Shown in pieces: positions 26,158 through 36,790 of a stretch of DNA of 64,000 nucleotides; the first letter of the stretch is position 1, and the number at the start of each line of letters is the position of its first letter. The stretch covers positions 124,001 through 188,000 of the forward strand of contig NZ_VIRG01000066.1 in assembly GCF_008107695.1 (NCBI RefSeq). The letters are read 5' to 3'. The notes beneath the pieces are model-generated. The model made no database searches, was not told the DNA's origin, and saw nothing but the letters and a program-made list of their open reading frames with translations. A program made the translations under genes and the position numbers. This DNA is from Stappia sp. BW2 (lineage in GTDB: Bacteria > Pseudomonadota > Alphaproteobacteria > Rhizobiales > Stappiaceae).

Positions 26158-27414
26158 TTAGCGGGCGTCTTCAAGAACCTTGTCGGCAGAGGTTTTGTCA
26201 GATGACGCGGTTTCAGCTTTGTCTGACGGCTTATCATCTTCAACGATGTCGCCTGCCGAAAGTTCCATGTCTTCGTCATCTGCCGCAACGTCTTCTTCAG
26301 AACCAAGCGCAAGCGAGGCGGCAAACTCGCTGTCCGACACGAGATCGGACGCCTTTGCCTCGCTGCCGGCAAGGGGTGCCTCGGCATCTGCTTCCTGCGA
26401 CGGAGCATCGCTCGAAGCAGTGTCTTCTACAGTCTGATTAGACGTGGCATCCGCAGTGGCAACCGCTCCGTCCAGCGCGTCGTACAGATCGACGATCCGT
26501 TCCCGCGTCCAAACCTGCGGCTGGTCCAGGCCAAGCGCCTCGTCATAAGCCCGTGCGACGCTGATTGGCAGATGGAACTCAAAGTCGGTCCTCGACCCGA
26601 AGCGACCGGCCAATGCGTCGTAAACCGCCTGAAAGGTCTCTTTCAGCCCAAGGCCCCGCTCAACACATGCAGCGGCGGCATCCCGGAGGGTAATAACAAA
26701 ATCGCGGGTTGTTTCCACTGCGGTCGCAACGGCTTGCGCGCCGACTGCAGATTTCCCCCGGCCCGGCATCAGCGCGGTTGGCCGGAAGGCCGTGATACGG
26801 TCGAGCGCGCGGGGCCAGTCGGCCAGATGCGCGTCTCCGCAATAGGGAACGGCGGCTTTCTGCACCAGATCACCAGCAAAGATCACGCCGCTCTGCGGCA
26901 CCCAGACCACCAGATCACCCATCGTATGAGCCCGGCCCAGATGCATCAGCCGAACCTCCACCCCGCCAAGATCGATAGTCATCGACGAGGCTATGGTCAT
27001 GGACGGCTTGCTCACGCCTGCCCGTACAGGGAGACCGTTGAACAACGCGGTGTCCCGCTCCCGCGCCACGCGAATCTCTTCAACGCCGCGCGTTTCCATC
27101 ATCCGCTTGGTAAGATCGGACGCGATGATTTCTTCGGGCTCAAACGCCAAGGCCCCAAGCGTATTGTCGGCATGGAAGTGGGTCAGAACGACTTGCTTGA
27201 CCGGCTTGTCCGTAAGCTCGCGAACCTTCTTCAGAACCTTCTCGGCAAGTGCCGGGGTTGCCTGCGCATCGACAATCAGCACACCCTTGCTGCCGATGAC
27301 AACTCCGGTGTTTGAACAGCCATCCGCACTATAGGCATAACAGCCGCGTCCAAGTTCCTCGAACCGTTCGTTTTCGCCCGGAACAACTTCGGATCTGTTT
27401 GTCATCTCTACCAT
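26158..27414 (-). CDS. MBL-fold metallo-hydrolase with long acidic C-terminal tail
   Basis: A 418-residue protein. The metallo-beta-lactamase fold (about 1-270) has a variant metal motif, His79-Phe-His81-Ala-Asp83-Asn84, where classical enzymes have HxHxDH. FAGDLVQ, an Asp ligand, and HLGRAHTMGD, a His ligand, are present, so a metal centre may remain. After residue 310 comes a disordered tail of more than 100 residues rich in Ala, Asp, Glu and Ser. The start at 27414 is uncertain; ATGs lie on either side. No signal peptide is seen. Substrate unknown. Confidence 0.82.
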   Translation of the reverse strand: MVEMTNRSEVVPGENERFEELGRGCYAYSADGCSNTGVVIGSKGVLIVDAQATPALAEKVLKKVRELTDKPVKQVVLTHFHADNTLGALAFEPEEIIASDLTKRMMETRGVEEIRVARERDTALFNGLPVRAGVSKPSMTIASSMTIDLGGVEVRLMHLGRAHTMGDLVVWVPQSGVIFAGDLVQKAAVPYCGDAHLADWPRALDRITAFRPTALMPGRGKSAVGAQAVATAVETTRDFVITLRDAAAACVERGLGLKETFQAVYDALAGRFGSRTDFEFHLPISVARAYDEALGLDQPQVWTRERIVDLYDALDGAVATADATSNQTVEDTASSDAPSQEADAEAPLAGSEAKASDLVSDSEFAASLALGSEEDVAADDEDMELSAGDIVEDDKPSDKAETASSDKTSADKVLEDAR

Positions 27415-27784
27415 TGCGGTCTCGCTTTCCTGCCAGATGCCTGACTGCATATATCGGCCTGCGCCAATGTTGCCGCGCATTTTCCTGTTGACTGCAGCGT
27501 CTCAGTTTCGATGTCTGATTCGCAATTTTTCAATTACCAATTCCTTAAATATTCCTTCTTTATCAACAGATAGATCGGCTCATTCGCCCTATTTTGACTG
27601 CGCTTGATAAAGCTCTCCGTCACGCTTGCTTTCTATCCTGTTACTTTTTCGGAACTGGCCCGGGTGTCTTTCCAGCATTATTCATTAGGATATACTTGCT
27701 AGTCAAAGAAAATGGCCGGATAACGGCATTGTTCATCTGCCTGCTCAATCGGGCATAACGAAGCTCCAAGGCGTCGACTTATAC
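27415..27784. other. AT-rich divergent intergenic region
   Basis: About 370 bases between the divergent metallo-hydrolase and MarR genes, with AT-rich runs at 27520-27600. TATACT at 27691-27696 could be a -10 element of marR, without a convincing -35. No gene is seen. Confidence 0.4.
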
Positions 27785-28285
27785 ATGTGCGATCAGCAAC
27801 GGCCCAAATCCGCTGCCCCCTCCGGCAAGGAACCTGCCAAACCAGTCCTGAAGCTGGGCGCTTTTCTGCCTTACAGGCTAAACCATCTGGCGGAGACCGT
27901 CAGCAGGTCCCTTTCCAGAATCTATGCAGACACATACGGCATTGGCATTCCCGAATGGCGGGTGCTTGCAACACTTGGCGAACACAAGGCCATGACAGCC
28001 CGGGACATCAGCCAGGCAACGTCCATGCACAAGACCAAGGTCAGCCGGGCCGTCGCAGCGCTGGAAAAACGCGATCTTCTCGTGCGTGACAAGAACAGGA
28101 ACGATCAGAGGGAGCAGAGCTTGAGCCTGTCGGAAAAAGGCAACGCCATGTACGAAGACATTGTTCCGCAAGCGCTCGCCTACTCAAAAAACCTGGAAGA
28201 CGCATTGACCGAGGAACAGAAATCCGTCCTGGACGAGGTTTTTGAACGTCTTCACGAAGCTGCCCGAGCCGGCCAAAGCGACTGA
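27785..28285 (+). CDS. MarR family transcriptional regulator
   Basis: A 166-residue MarR protein. The winged helix runs from PEWRVLATLGEHKAMTARD through TSMHKTKVSRAVAALEKR to the wing DKNRNDQREQSLSL, followed by dimerisation helices. Ligand and targets are unknown. The start has only a distant AAGG. It is divergent from the metallo-hydrolase gene, which makes that gene a possible target. Confidence 0.9.
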   Translation: MCDQQRPKSAAPSGKEPAKPVLKLGAFLPYRLNHLAETVSRSLSRIYADTYGIGIPEWRVLATLGEHKAMTARDISQATSMHKTKVSRAVAALEKRDLLVRDKNRNDQREQSLSLSEKGNAMYEDIVPQALAYSKNLEDALTEEQKSVLDEVFERLHEAARAGQSD

Positions 28286-28422
28286 AACTTTTCATGGTTC
28301 TGCCGTTTCGCCATTAACCTAACGTGAGAGCTTTCGTTGCTATTGATATGATCGGCAGCGATAGTACAGGTGATCGGCCGGGAGCCGATACGGCGTGAAA
28401 AACACGCTGCAGGGGTTGGGTG

Positions 28423-29778
28423 ATGAGACGTTGTTGGTCTGGCAGGTCAAAGGTTTTGGCACGCGCTGTTGCGCTCACTGCCGGACTGATGCTGGGCGCA
28501 CAAGCGGCAAGCGCCGCCAGCTGCTCCAGCCTGAAAGCCGAGCTTCAGCGGCTCGAACAGCGTTCCAGCGCACAATCCCCCGCGGCCCGCAAATGGAGCA
28601 CCGCGAAGTCCCAGCAGCAAAAAGCGATCAATGCGGCGGAACGGGACGCGACCTATTTCGGATGTGCCTCTACCGCTTCGTCCAAATGCAAAGGTCTCAA
28701 CGGCAAGATCAAACGCATGAAGGCCAACCTCGCTGCAATTGAACGGCAGCTTGCCAAATCAGGCGGAGGATCGTCGAAAAACACCAGACGCGTTCGGCAG
28801 ATCAAGGCATCGCTCGCCAAAAAGAATTGCAACGCCCCGGCCCGCGAAGCCCAGCAACGCAATACGGGCGCCGAAACCAGGCCGCAGTCGTTTCTGGCCC
28901 GTATTTTCAACCCGCAGCAACACGCCGAACAGCCTCGTGTCGAACGCACCTCCGCGAAGACGGGCGACCGCGAAATTGCCGCCGTGCGCCGCCAGACCCG
29001 CAGCGAAACCAAACGCTATTCCCTTCCGTCGGGTGGAGCTTTCCGGACCGTTTGCGTCAGAACCTGCGACGGCTATTTCTTCCCGGTCAGCTTTTCGACA
29101 GGCAAGAACCATTTTGCCTACGATGAGGCGCGGTGTTCGGAAATCTGTCCTGCCGCCGAAACCGAGCTCTATGTCTATCGCAACCCGGGCGGGGATCAGT
29201 CCCAGATGATGTCCCTTGCCGGCAATCTCTACTCCGAACAGCCTTTCGCCTACCGTTACAAGAGTGAATTCGTGGAAGGCTGCAGCTGCCGCAAGACCCG
29301 TCAGTCAAAAGCGCAGTCTGCCTGGACGGATCTCAGCACCAGCTCTGGAAACAGGGTGTTTTTCACCGATATCAGCGCCGGCCTGCCGCGCAGAACGCTT
29401 CAGCCGAGCCGTGGCGGCACCTTCGAGCACGAAGAGGACCTCCCCTCTCCGCTTGCAAGAACTCCGCTCGATAGAACGCAATTACCGCGTTTTGAGGATC
29501 CCGATACCCTCATGAACATGGAAAAGGGTTTCGACGTCTCTGCACGACTGGACCTCGCCGCAACACGAGTTGAGAGCGGCGAGAACAAAGTTGCCTCAAG
29601 TTCCGGGTTCAAGGACGGTTTCCCGGTCCTCTCGATCCGTTCCCGCGAGGAACCGGACGAGGAGGAACTGACGGCCTTTTCCCCTGTGTTCAAGGACGAT
29701 GACGACGGCTACCACGAGGCGCCGGACCGAAAGGCCTCTGTCAGGGTAGTCGGTCCAGAATATTTTGTCGCCCAATAA
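28423..29778 (+). CDS. DUF2865 exported protein
   Basis: A 451-residue protein with a signal peptide (cleavage near AQAASAAS), a helical Lys/Gln/Arg-rich region (30-150), then a conserved DUF2865 core at about 195-300. The core is rich in cysteines: [25 protein letters not shown] and EGCSCRK. The family is found in Hyphomicrobiales and has no assigned function; paired cysteines suggest disulfides in the periplasm. AGGGG precedes the ATG at 28423. Its last 38 bases overlap the end of convergent gltX. Confidence 0.88.
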   Translation: MRRCWSGRSKVLARAVALTAGLMLGAQAASAASCSSLKAELQRLEQRSSAQSPAARKWSTAKSQQQKAINAAERDATYFGCASTASSKCKGLNGKIKRMKANLAAIERQLAKSGGGSSKNTRRVRQIKASLAKKNCNAPAREAQQRNTGAETRPQSFLARIFNPQQHAEQPRVERTSAKTGDREIAAVRRQTRSETKRYSLPSGGAFRTVCVRTCDGYFFPVSFSTGKNHFAYDEARCSEICPAAETELYVYRNPGGDQSQMMSLAGNLYSEQPFAYRYKSEFVEGCSCRKTRQSKAQSAWTDLSTSSGNRVFFTDISAGLPRRTLQPSRGGTFEHEEDLPSPLARTPLDRTQLPRFEDPDTLMNMEKGFDVSARLDLAATRVESGENKVASSSGFKDGFPVLSIRSREEPDEEELTAFSPVFKDDDDGYHEAPDRKASVRVVGPEYFVAQ

Positions 29779-31102
29779 GCGGCAGCAAGGCCTTCATGTC
29801 CGGACCGTGATCCATGCCGGTGAGCACCCGGCGCAGCGGCATGAACAGGCCACGCCCCTTGCGGCCGGTTTCCGCCTTCAAAGCTGAAGTCCACTCGCCC
29901 CAGGTTTCCCCGGTTACTTCACCATCCGGCAGCAAGGCCTTCGCTCCTGAGACAAAATCCCGGTCCTCGTCCTCGATGCGGCTTTCGACCGGGCCGGTGA
30001 CAACTTGCCAATAGGAACGGGCATCGCCAACGGTCTCGCAATTGCCGCGCACGGTGTCCCAGAATTCGGCTCCAGCATCAATGCCCATGTCAGCAAGGCG
30101 TTTCCGGACCGCTTCGAAAGGCAAGTCGTGCACCAGGCGGGCATTGAGAGATTTCAATTCTTCCGGATCGAATTTGGCGGAGGACCGCGAGACGCTGGTC
30201 AGATCGAATTTCTCGATCAACGCATCCATGGTCGCTACCGGCTCGACCGCCTGGCTTGTCCCGGTCAGAACAGCCAGGGAAGCGACCGCCATCGGCTCCA
30301 GCCCGTCCTCGCGCAGAGAGCCAATGGACAACGCACCCTTGCGTTTCGACAGGCCTTCGCCATCGATCGTCGTCAGCAGGTTGTGGTGACCGAACACCGG
30401 TGGTTTGGCGCCCATCGCTTCGAAGATGGCAATCTGCACACCAGTGTTGGAGACATGATCCTCGCCGCGGATGATGTGGGTCACGTCCATGTCGATATCA
30501 TCGACAATGGAGGTGAAAGTGTAGAGATACGACCCATCCGCCCGAACCAGAACCGGATCGGACATGGACGCCAGATCGACAGTCTGGTCGCCCCGGCACA
30601 GATCCGACCAGGCAACGTCAGTCCGTCTGGTTTCAAACGGGTTGCCGTCGTGGTTCGGCAGAACAAACCGCCAATGTGGCTTGCGGCCTTCCGCCTCAAG
30701 GGCGGCGCGTTCTTCCGCCGTCTGTTTCAGGCCTGCACGGTCATAGACCGGGGGTCTGCCAAGCGCTCGCTGACGTGCCCGGCGGCGCTCCAGTTCATCC
30801 GGCGTTTCGTAGCACGGATAAAGCAGCCCGGCGTCTTTCAGCTTCTGGGCTGCCACATCGTAATTTGCGATCCGGTCCGACTGCCGTTCTTTCAAGTCCG
30901 GCTCGATGCCGAGCCATTGCAGGTCGGTCTCGATGGAATCGGCGTATTCCTGCTTCGAACGGACAAGGTCCGTATCATCGAAACGCAGGATGAACCTGCC
31001 GCCCATCTTCCTGGCAAAAAGCCAGTTGTAGAGTGCGGGACGGATGTTGCCGATGTGGATGTGGCCGGTCGGCGACGGCGCGAAGCGTACGGTGACAGTC
31101 AT
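29741..31102 (-). CDS. gltX: Glutamate--tRNA ligase
   Basis: A 453-residue class I synthetase that charges tRNA with glutamate. The start [18 protein letters not shown] has a HIGN form of the HIGH motif; LSKRKGALS is the KMSKS-type loop. Alphaproteobacteria often carry two gltX genes, one sometimes charging tRNA-Gln for amidation; which type this is cannot be settled by eye. Length is normal. The 3' end overlaps the DUF2865 gene. Confidence 0.94.
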   Translation of the reverse strand: MTVTVRFAPSPTGHIHIGNIRPALYNWLFARKMGGRFILRFDDTDLVRSKQEYADSIETDLQWLGIEPDLKERQSDRIANYDVAAQKLKDAGLLYPCYETPDELERRRARQRALGRPPVYDRAGLKQTAEERAALEAEGRKPHWRFVLPNHDGNPFETRRTDVAWSDLCRGDQTVDLASMSDPVLVRADGSYLYTFTSIVDDIDMDVTHIIRGEDHVSNTGVQIAIFEAMGAKPPVFGHHNLLTTIDGEGLSKRKGALSIGSLREDGLEPMAVASLAVLTGTSQAVEPVATMDALIEKFDLTSVSRSSAKFDPEELKSLNARLVHDLPFEAVRKRLADMGIDAGAEFWDTVRGNCETVGDARSYWQVVTGPVESRIEDEDRDFVSGAKALLPDGEVTGETWGEWTSALKAETGRKGRGLFMPLRRVLTGMDHGPDMKALLPLIGRQNILDRLP

Positions 31103-31154
31103 GGCGATGAGTTAGCCGGGGATGAACCGGACGGCAACCCCAAACTATCTGACC

Positions 31155-32372
31155 TTAGGAAGAATGTTCTCCAGACCGGTAGGTTCGCGACACAAAGCCG
31201 AGGACACCGCAGAAAACGAGGCAGTAGAGTCCCATCATCGTGACCTGAAGATCGAACGAGACGCCCCTGTCTATCAGCCAGCCGACCAGACCGGGGCCTG
31301 CAGCAGAAGCAAACACCATGACGGAGAAGGCCACGGATCGAATGGCCCCCATGTGCCTGGTTCCGTAGACCTCCGGCCACAACGCCCCGACCAGCGTGCT
31401 GTTGAACCCGTTCGAGATGCCGACAAGCAGCATGAAGACAAAGGCGGCCGCCGGTGCGTGGAAATTGGCGAGCACGAAACAGGCCAGCGTCAGGGGCACC
31501 AATGCGAAGGGCAGCAACTGACGGGCGGAAAACCGGTCGATCAAGGGGCCAATTACCAGAGAAGCGCAAACCACCCCGGAAGCCATCAGCAGAAAGGCGC
31601 TTGCAAACAGTTCCAGCGTCCAGCCTCTGAGTTCCACCAGGTAAACCTGGTGGAAGAAGATCGCCGTGCCGATGAAGGCAGGTGCGTTGACGCCGCTATT
31701 GACCAGCCAGAAGCGAACGTCGTGAAGTGCTTCCCCCCTCGTCCACTGACGGCCTTCCGCTTTGGCCGACGCGGTTTCCAATGCGGAGGGTATGCGATCC
31801 TTTGCCAGTAGCGTCAGCAACACCGGCATGGCGACGACTGCGAGCACCACGGCCGATACCGTCCAGGCGCCCCTCCAGCCAAAGGCATTGGCCAGAACAA
31901 CGAAGCAGAGCGGAAACAGGGCTTCGGCGGTGGGAAAGCCCAGAACGGCGATTGAAACCGCCCGGCCGCGTTGCGCGGTGAACCAGCGGCCGGCTGCGGT
32001 TATCGACGTGTTGGTCATCATGCCCTGTCCGCACAGGCGAAGACCGTAGAAGGTTAGCCCGACCATCCAGACGGAAGACGTATTGGCCATCGCCAGGCAG
32101 AACAAGGCCAAGCCAATCATGACCACGGCTGCGATCTTCTGCACCGGGAAGTGGTCAAGGCTGCGGCCGACATAGGCCAGGGTCAGCGCGCTGCCGAGCG
32201 TCGCAACCATATAGAGCAAGCCGATATCACCGTGGCTGAGACCGAACTCCGCCCTTATGTCGCCCGCCGACAGCGAGATGAAAAACGTCTGCCCAAAGCC
32301 GGAAAACACCGCCAGCAGGTAACAGGCAGCAAGCCAGCGGAGGTTTTCACGCACGAACGAAAAATAGGGCAT
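31155..32372 (-). CDS. MFS transporter
   Basis: A 405-residue twelve-helix major facilitator. A first helix pair with AEFGLSHGDIGLLYMVATLG precedes the conserved basic loop region (AYVGRSLDHFP), and the second half has ASLVIGPLIDRFSARQL. It resembles monocarboxylate or oxalate/formate-type antiporters in pattern, but the substrate is unknown. It lies 52 bases upstream of gltX on the same strand. Confidence 0.88.
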   Translation of the reverse strand: MPYFSFVRENLRWLAACYLLAVFSGFGQTFFISLSAGDIRAEFGLSHGDIGLLYMVATLGSALTLAYVGRSLDHFPVQKIAAVVMIGLALFCLAMANTSSVWMVGLTFYGLRLCGQGMMTNTSITAAGRWFTAQRGRAVSIAVLGFPTAEALFPLCFVVLANAFGWRGAWTVSAVVLAVVAMPVLLTLLAKDRIPSALETASAKAEGRQWTRGEALHDVRFWLVNSGVNAPAFIGTAIFFHQVYLVELRGWTLELFASAFLLMASGVVCASLVIGPLIDRFSARQLLPFALVPLTLACFVLANFHAPAAAFVFMLLVGISNGFNSTLVGALWPEVYGTRHMGAIRSVAFSVMVFASAAGPGLVGWLIDRGVSFDLQVTMMGLYCLVFCGVLGFVSRTYRSGEHSS

Positions 32373-32625
32373 TGAGCCAAAAGCCTTTCAAGGGCAGGCA
32401 GATAAAAAAGCGATGTGCGGTATCGGATTTCATCCTCAACCTGAGGAAAACCATCACGCCCGTCTCGAAGAACATGCGGCAGTTGTCTGGGCAAGCAGCC
32501 TATTCTTCGAGACAGCGGTGGCGCGCCTGATCAAGGATAAGGGCGACTTTCCTTGCTGCGCCCATTCAAATTCAATCGGTCAGTTGCCGCGAAACGCCCG
32601 TCAGGGAAGCGCCTTTCAAGGCCCC

Positions 32626-34293
32626 TTAGGAGCGATCCCGGAACCTGTTGGTGATGGGATATCGCCGGTCCTTGCCGAAATTGCGCTCGGTGATCTTCAC
32701 CCCCGGAGGCGCCTGCCGGCGTTTGTATTCGGCAATATAAAGAAGATGTTCTATGCGATGGATCAGCGCCCGGTCATGGCCACGCTTTTCAATGTCGCCC
32801 ACCGACATCTCGTCTTCCACCAGACATTCCAGAATGTCATCCAGAACATCGTAGGGCGGCAGGGAGTCCTGATCGGTCTGGTTTTCGCGCAGTTCGGCGG
32901 TTGGCACCTTGGTGATGATATTGCTCGGGATCACCTCGCCGCCCGGCCCCAGCAGACCTTCAGGCTGGTTGTCATTCCGCCATGCTGCCAGGTGGTAAAC
33001 CTGGGTCTTGTAGAGGTCCTTGATCGGGTTGTAGCCGCCGTTCATGTCTCCATAAAGCGTGGCGTAACCGACCGACATTTCCGACTTGTTGCCGGTTGTC
33101 ATGACCATATGGCCAAACTTGTTGGACACCGCCATGAGGATCACGCCGCGTGCGCGCGACTGAAGGTTTTCTTCCGTCGTGTCTTCCTCGGTGCCGGCAA
33201 AAAGCTCGCCGAGTGCAGACCGGAATCCTTCGACCGGTTCGGAAATCGGCACGGTGTCATAACGGATGCCGAGGGCTTTGGCGCAAGCAGCTGCATCTGC
33301 GATGCTTTCTTCCGAGGTGTAGCGATACGGCAGCATGATCGCATGAACCTTGTCGGCCCCCAGCGCATCAACGGCCATGGCCGCGCAAATGGCGGAGTCA
33401 ATGCCGCCGGACAGCCCAAGCACTACCCCCGGAAAGCCGTTCTTGGTGACATAGTCGCCAAGCCCCATGACGCAGGCGCGCCAGTTGGCCTCATCCAGGT
33501 CCGGCAGCTTTGCCACAGAACCGTTTTCGCAGACCCAGGTCTCGCCGTCCCGTTTCCAGTCGCTGATGCCGAGAGCCGTTTCAAACTGAGGCATCTGGAA
33601 CGCCAGCGACCTGTCCGCGTGAAGCGCGAAGGAGCCGCCGTCGAAAACCAGTTCGTCCTGACCGCCAAGCTGGTTGCAGTAAATCAGCGGCAAACCGGTC
33701 TGGACCACCCGCGAGACGACCACTTGCAGGCGATGCTCTGCCCTGTGCTCCCAATAAGGAGAGCCGTTGGGAACCAGAAGCAGCTCAGCCCCTGTTTCTT
33801 CCAGGCACTCACAGACCTCGTCGTTCCAGATGTCCTCGCAGATGGGAAGGCCGATGCGCACGCCGCGGAAGTCGACAGGCCCTGGCAAGGGACCAGCGGC
33901 AAACACCCTCTTTTCGTCAAAGACGCTATAGTTGGGCAGGTCGTATTTGTAGCGAACGGCCTTGATCTCGCCCTGGTCCAGAAGCAAAGCGGCGTTATAG
34001 ACCTTGCCCTCTTCGCTTCGCCACGGAGACCCCAGGATCAGGCCCGGGCCGCCGTCGGCGGTTTCTCTGGCCAGCGTTTCGGCCGCTTCCATGCAGCGCG
34101 CAACGAAGGCCGGTTTCAGGACAAGGTCTTCGGGCAGATACCCGGCAAGCACCAACTCGGAGGTCAACACAAGGTCCGCCCTTTGCGCGGCAGCTTCCTG
34201 CCGGGCCTTGCGAACCAGGTCTGCGTTCCCGGCCACATCGCCAACGGTCGGGTTTAGCTGCGCGACAGCCAGTCTGAAACGGTCTGAAATCAT
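32626..34293 (-). CDS. nadE: Glutamine-dependent NAD+ synthase
   Basis: A 555-residue fusion that amidates nicotinic acid adenine dinucleotide to NAD. The N-terminal nitrilase-type glutaminase (1-250) has a Glu in LTSELVLAGY, a Lys in KYDLPNYSVF and a Cys in GLPICEDIW. The C-terminal synthetase has the ATP loop VLGLSGGIDSA. MISDRFRLAVAQ at 34293 fits the family start; an in-frame ATG at 34317 is an alternative. Confidence 0.94.
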   Translation of the reverse strand: MISDRFRLAVAQLNPTVGDVAGNADLVRKARQEAAAQRADLVLTSELVLAGYLPEDLVLKPAFVARCMEAAETLARETADGGPGLILGSPWRSEEGKVYNAALLLDQGEIKAVRYKYDLPNYSVFDEKRVFAAGPLPGPVDFRGVRIGLPICEDIWNDEVCECLEETGAELLLVPNGSPYWEHRAEHRLQVVVSRVVQTGLPLIYCNQLGGQDELVFDGGSFALHADRSLAFQMPQFETALGISDWKRDGETWVCENGSVAKLPDLDEANWRACVMGLGDYVTKNGFPGVVLGLSGGIDSAICAAMAVDALGADKVHAIMLPYRYTSEESIADAAACAKALGIRYDTVPISEPVEGFRSALGELFAGTEEDTTEENLQSRARGVILMAVSNKFGHMVMTTGNKSEMSVGYATLYGDMNGGYNPIKDLYKTQVYHLAAWRNDNQPEGLLGPGGEVIPSNIITKVPTAELRENQTDQDSLPPYDVLDDILECLVEDEMSVGDIEKRGHDRALIHRIEHLLYIAEYKRRQAPPGVKITERNFGKDRRYPITNRFRDRS

Positions 34294-34436
34294 CGGAAAA
34301 TTACCAGGAAGTGACATTGCTTTCTGGTGTAGCCGCTAGATCGGTGAACGTCCAATCGGAATTTGCACCCGTCCAGAAGTTGCTTGCCAACGCTCTGCCA
34401 GATGTGTGGCCGCAAACGGTTTATCGCTGGGCTGCT

Positions 34437-34970
34437 TCACAGCAAGGCCAGGCCGTCCACTTCGGCCGAGGGGGCCGGCGGCGCGACAGGATCGGAGCCG
34501 GTCGCGTCCAGCTTGCGCAGCGGCGGCTGCTGACCGGGGCCGAGAATCCCCTTAGACCGTCCATACATGTCCTGCCGTTCCAGGATTTCGCCGATGTGGC
34601 GATACAGAATGGCGGGTGCAATTGGTTTGGCGACAAACCCGTGGATGCCGATCTCGATGCCTTCCAGGATCGTGGCCCGCTTGGCGTGAGCCGTCACGAT
34701 CAGCACCGGTGTGGTACTGATCACGAGATCCCTGTCGGCACGCAGGATGCGAAGAAATTCATTGCCGCCAAAAGGATTCATCATCCAGTCGCACAAGACG
34801 ATGTCCGGCTTGCGGTCGACAACCATTTCAAGCGCTTCCGCACCATCTGTGGCTTCATAGGCTGAGCGGATGCCGAAACCGGCCAGAACCGAGCGGAGAA
34901 TGGAGCGCATGTGGGGATTGTCTTCCGCAATCAGACAGGAAATCCTGGTTAGATCCCACCTATCACGCAA
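34437..34970 (-). CDS. Single-domain response regulator
   Basis: A 177-residue receiver protein with no output domain. The acidic pair is AEDN, the phosphoacceptor Asp lies in DIVLCDWMMNP, then Thr in IVTAH and Lys in VAKPIAP. A Pro-rich tail of about 40 residues follows. It probably passes phosphate to, or interacts with, a separate kinase or motor protein, as many alphaproteobacterial stand-alone receivers do. No kinase is adjacent. Confidence 0.9.
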   Translation of the reverse strand: MRDRWDLTRISCLIAEDNPHMRSILRSVLAGFGIRSAYEATDGAEALEMVVDRKPDIVLCDWMMNPFGGNEFLRILRADRDLVISTTPVLIVTAHAKRATILEGIEIGIHGFVAKPIAPAILYRHIGEILERQDMYGRSKGILGPGQQPPLRKLDATGSDPVAPPAPSAEVDGLALL

Positions 34971-35078
34971 AACTCATTCTCCCCGCTTCACCTGCTTTCC
35001 TCATCAGAATGTATGCGCTGTGAGCGTTAAGCTAGGCTTACCTCAGGGCAAATTTGCTTGGAAAATACGTAAAAATAC

Positions 35079-35104
35079 GAAAGGGCGGCAACTGCCGCCC
35101 TTTC
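35079..35104 (-). terminator. Rho-independent terminator of aroG
   Basis: GAAAGGGCGGC (35079-35089) and GCCGCCCTTTC (35094-35104) form an 11-bp perfect stem with a four-base loop. It is followed on the minus strand by CGTATTTTT. It lies about 30 bases after the aroG stop. Confidence 0.85.
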
Positions 35105-35131
35105 AATCAATGCTCTCAATAGGCTGCCCTT

Positions 35132-36514
35132 TTAGGCGCTTGCCGCAAGCGGCTCGACCTGGCGGTCGTCGCGTTCCTTCTTCAGGTTCTCCGCGATGAG
35201 GAAGGCCAGTTCCAGTGCCTGATCCGCATTCAGACGCGGGTCGCAATGGGTGTGGTAGCGGTCGCCGAGCTGGTCTTCGGTCAGGGCGCGTGCCCCGCCC
35301 GTGCACTCGGTCACATTCCGGCCGGTCATTTCGATGTGAACACCACCGGCATGAGTGCCTTCCGCTCGGTGAACCTCAAAGAAGGATTCCACTTCTTTCA
35401 GGATACGGTCGAACGGACGGGTCTTGTAGCCACCGGCGGAAATCGTGTTGCCATGCATCGGGTCACAGGACCAGACAACCGACTTGCCTTCGCGCTCGAC
35501 AGCACGAACGAGTTGCGGCAGATGGTCGAATACCTTGTCGGCGCCAAAACGGGCGATCAGCGTCAACCGGCCCGGTTCGTTTTCCGGGTTCAGGATGTCG
35601 ATCAGTTCCAGCAGGCCGTCCGGCGAAAGCGACGGACCACACTTGAGGCCGATCGGGTTCTTGATGCCGCGGAAGAACTCCACATGCGCGTGGTCCGGCT
35701 GACGCGTGCGGTCGCCAATCCAGATCATGTGACCGGAGGTCGCGTACCAGTCGCCCGACGTGGAATCGATACGCGTCAGGGCTTCCTCGTAACCGAGCAG
35801 CAAAGCTTCGTGGCTGGTGAAGAAATCGGTCGACCGAAGCTGCGGCACGCTATCAGCGTTGATGCCGCAGGCTTTCATGAAGTTCAGCGATTCTGAAATC
35901 CGGTTGGCCAGTTCCTTGTAACGATGGCCTTGCGGGCTATCGGAAATGAAGCCGAGCATCCAGCGATGGACCTGGTCAAGGTTCGCAAATCCGCCTTGCG
36001 CGAAAGCGCGCAGAAGGTTCAGCGTTGCAGCGGACTGACGGTACGCCATGGCCATGCGGCCCGGATCCGGGATGCGGCTTTCCGGGGTGAAATTGATGTC
36101 GTTGATGATGTCGCCGCGGTAGCTCGGCAGCTCGACATCGCCCTTCTTCTCGAAATTGGAAGACCGTGGCTTGGCGAACTGTCCCGCAATCCTGCCGACT
36201 TTCACGACCGGCTGGCTGGCAGCATAGGTCAGCACGACCGCCATCTGCAGGAAGACCCGGAAGAAGTCACGGATGTGGTCAGGATGATGCTCGGCAAAGC
36301 TTTCGGCACAGTCGCCACCCTGCAGCAGAAAACCATTGCCCTGCGCGACATTTGCAAGCTGGCTCTTCAGCGCACGCGCTTCACCTGCAAAAACCAGCGG
36401 CGGATAAGTCGACAGGCGCTGTTCAACATCCGCCAAAGCCTCTTGATCCGGGTATTCCGGCACCTGCAAGATCGGCTTTGATCTCCAGCTTTCCGGGCTC
36501 CACTTCTCCGCCAT
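35132..36514 (-). CDS. aroG: Class II 3-deoxy-7-phosphoheptulonate synthase
   Basis: A 460-residue plant-like DAHP synthase, the first step of aromatic amino acid synthesis, joining phosphoenolpyruvate and erythrose 4-phosphate. Class II motifs are clear: GDCAESF (metal Cys), [35 protein letters not shown] and [15 protein letters not shown]. Length fits. GGAAG precedes the ATG. A terminator follows at 35079. Confidence 0.96.
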   Translation of the reverse strand: MAEKWSPESWRSKPILQVPEYPDQEALADVEQRLSTYPPLVFAGEARALKSQLANVAQGNGFLLQGGDCAESFAEHHPDHIRDFFRVFLQMAVVLTYAASQPVVKVGRIAGQFAKPRSSNFEKKGDVELPSYRGDIINDINFTPESRIPDPGRMAMAYRQSAATLNLLRAFAQGGFANLDQVHRWMLGFISDSPQGHRYKELANRISESLNFMKACGINADSVPQLRSTDFFTSHEALLLGYEEALTRIDSTSGDWYATSGHMIWIGDRTRQPDHAHVEFFRGIKNPIGLKCGPSLSPDGLLELIDILNPENEPGRLTLIARFGADKVFDHLPQLVRAVEREGKSVVWSCDPMHGNTISAGGYKTRPFDRILKEVESFFEVHRAEGTHAGGVHIEMTGRNVTECTGGARALTEDQLGDRYHTHCDPRLNADQALELAFLIAENLKKERDDRQVEPLAASA

Positions 36515-36790
36515 ACTTCCTACTCCTCACTGGACCCGCAGGTGTATATCACCCATGATCGCGCGGTCCGCGACATTTTCGTTCGTTTGAGCCTGCCATT
36601 TCAAGGCAAACGTGCGGCCTTATACACTTCATGCGCCGTCAAGGCCACAGGGCATTCCTCCAAATTTGGTCCAGTTTTCAGGATCATTTTCGCTCTGTTT
36701 CGCCGGACACGAGAACCGCGCCTTTGAGACGGATCATTGCTCGCATGGATCAGGGGCTGCATCGTGGAGGAAACAACAGAGGAAGACCTC

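Noticed and set aside
32413..34257. Long 614-codon plus-strand frame opposite nadE
   Set aside because: It is the antisense shadow of nadE, which has all catalytic motifs in frame.
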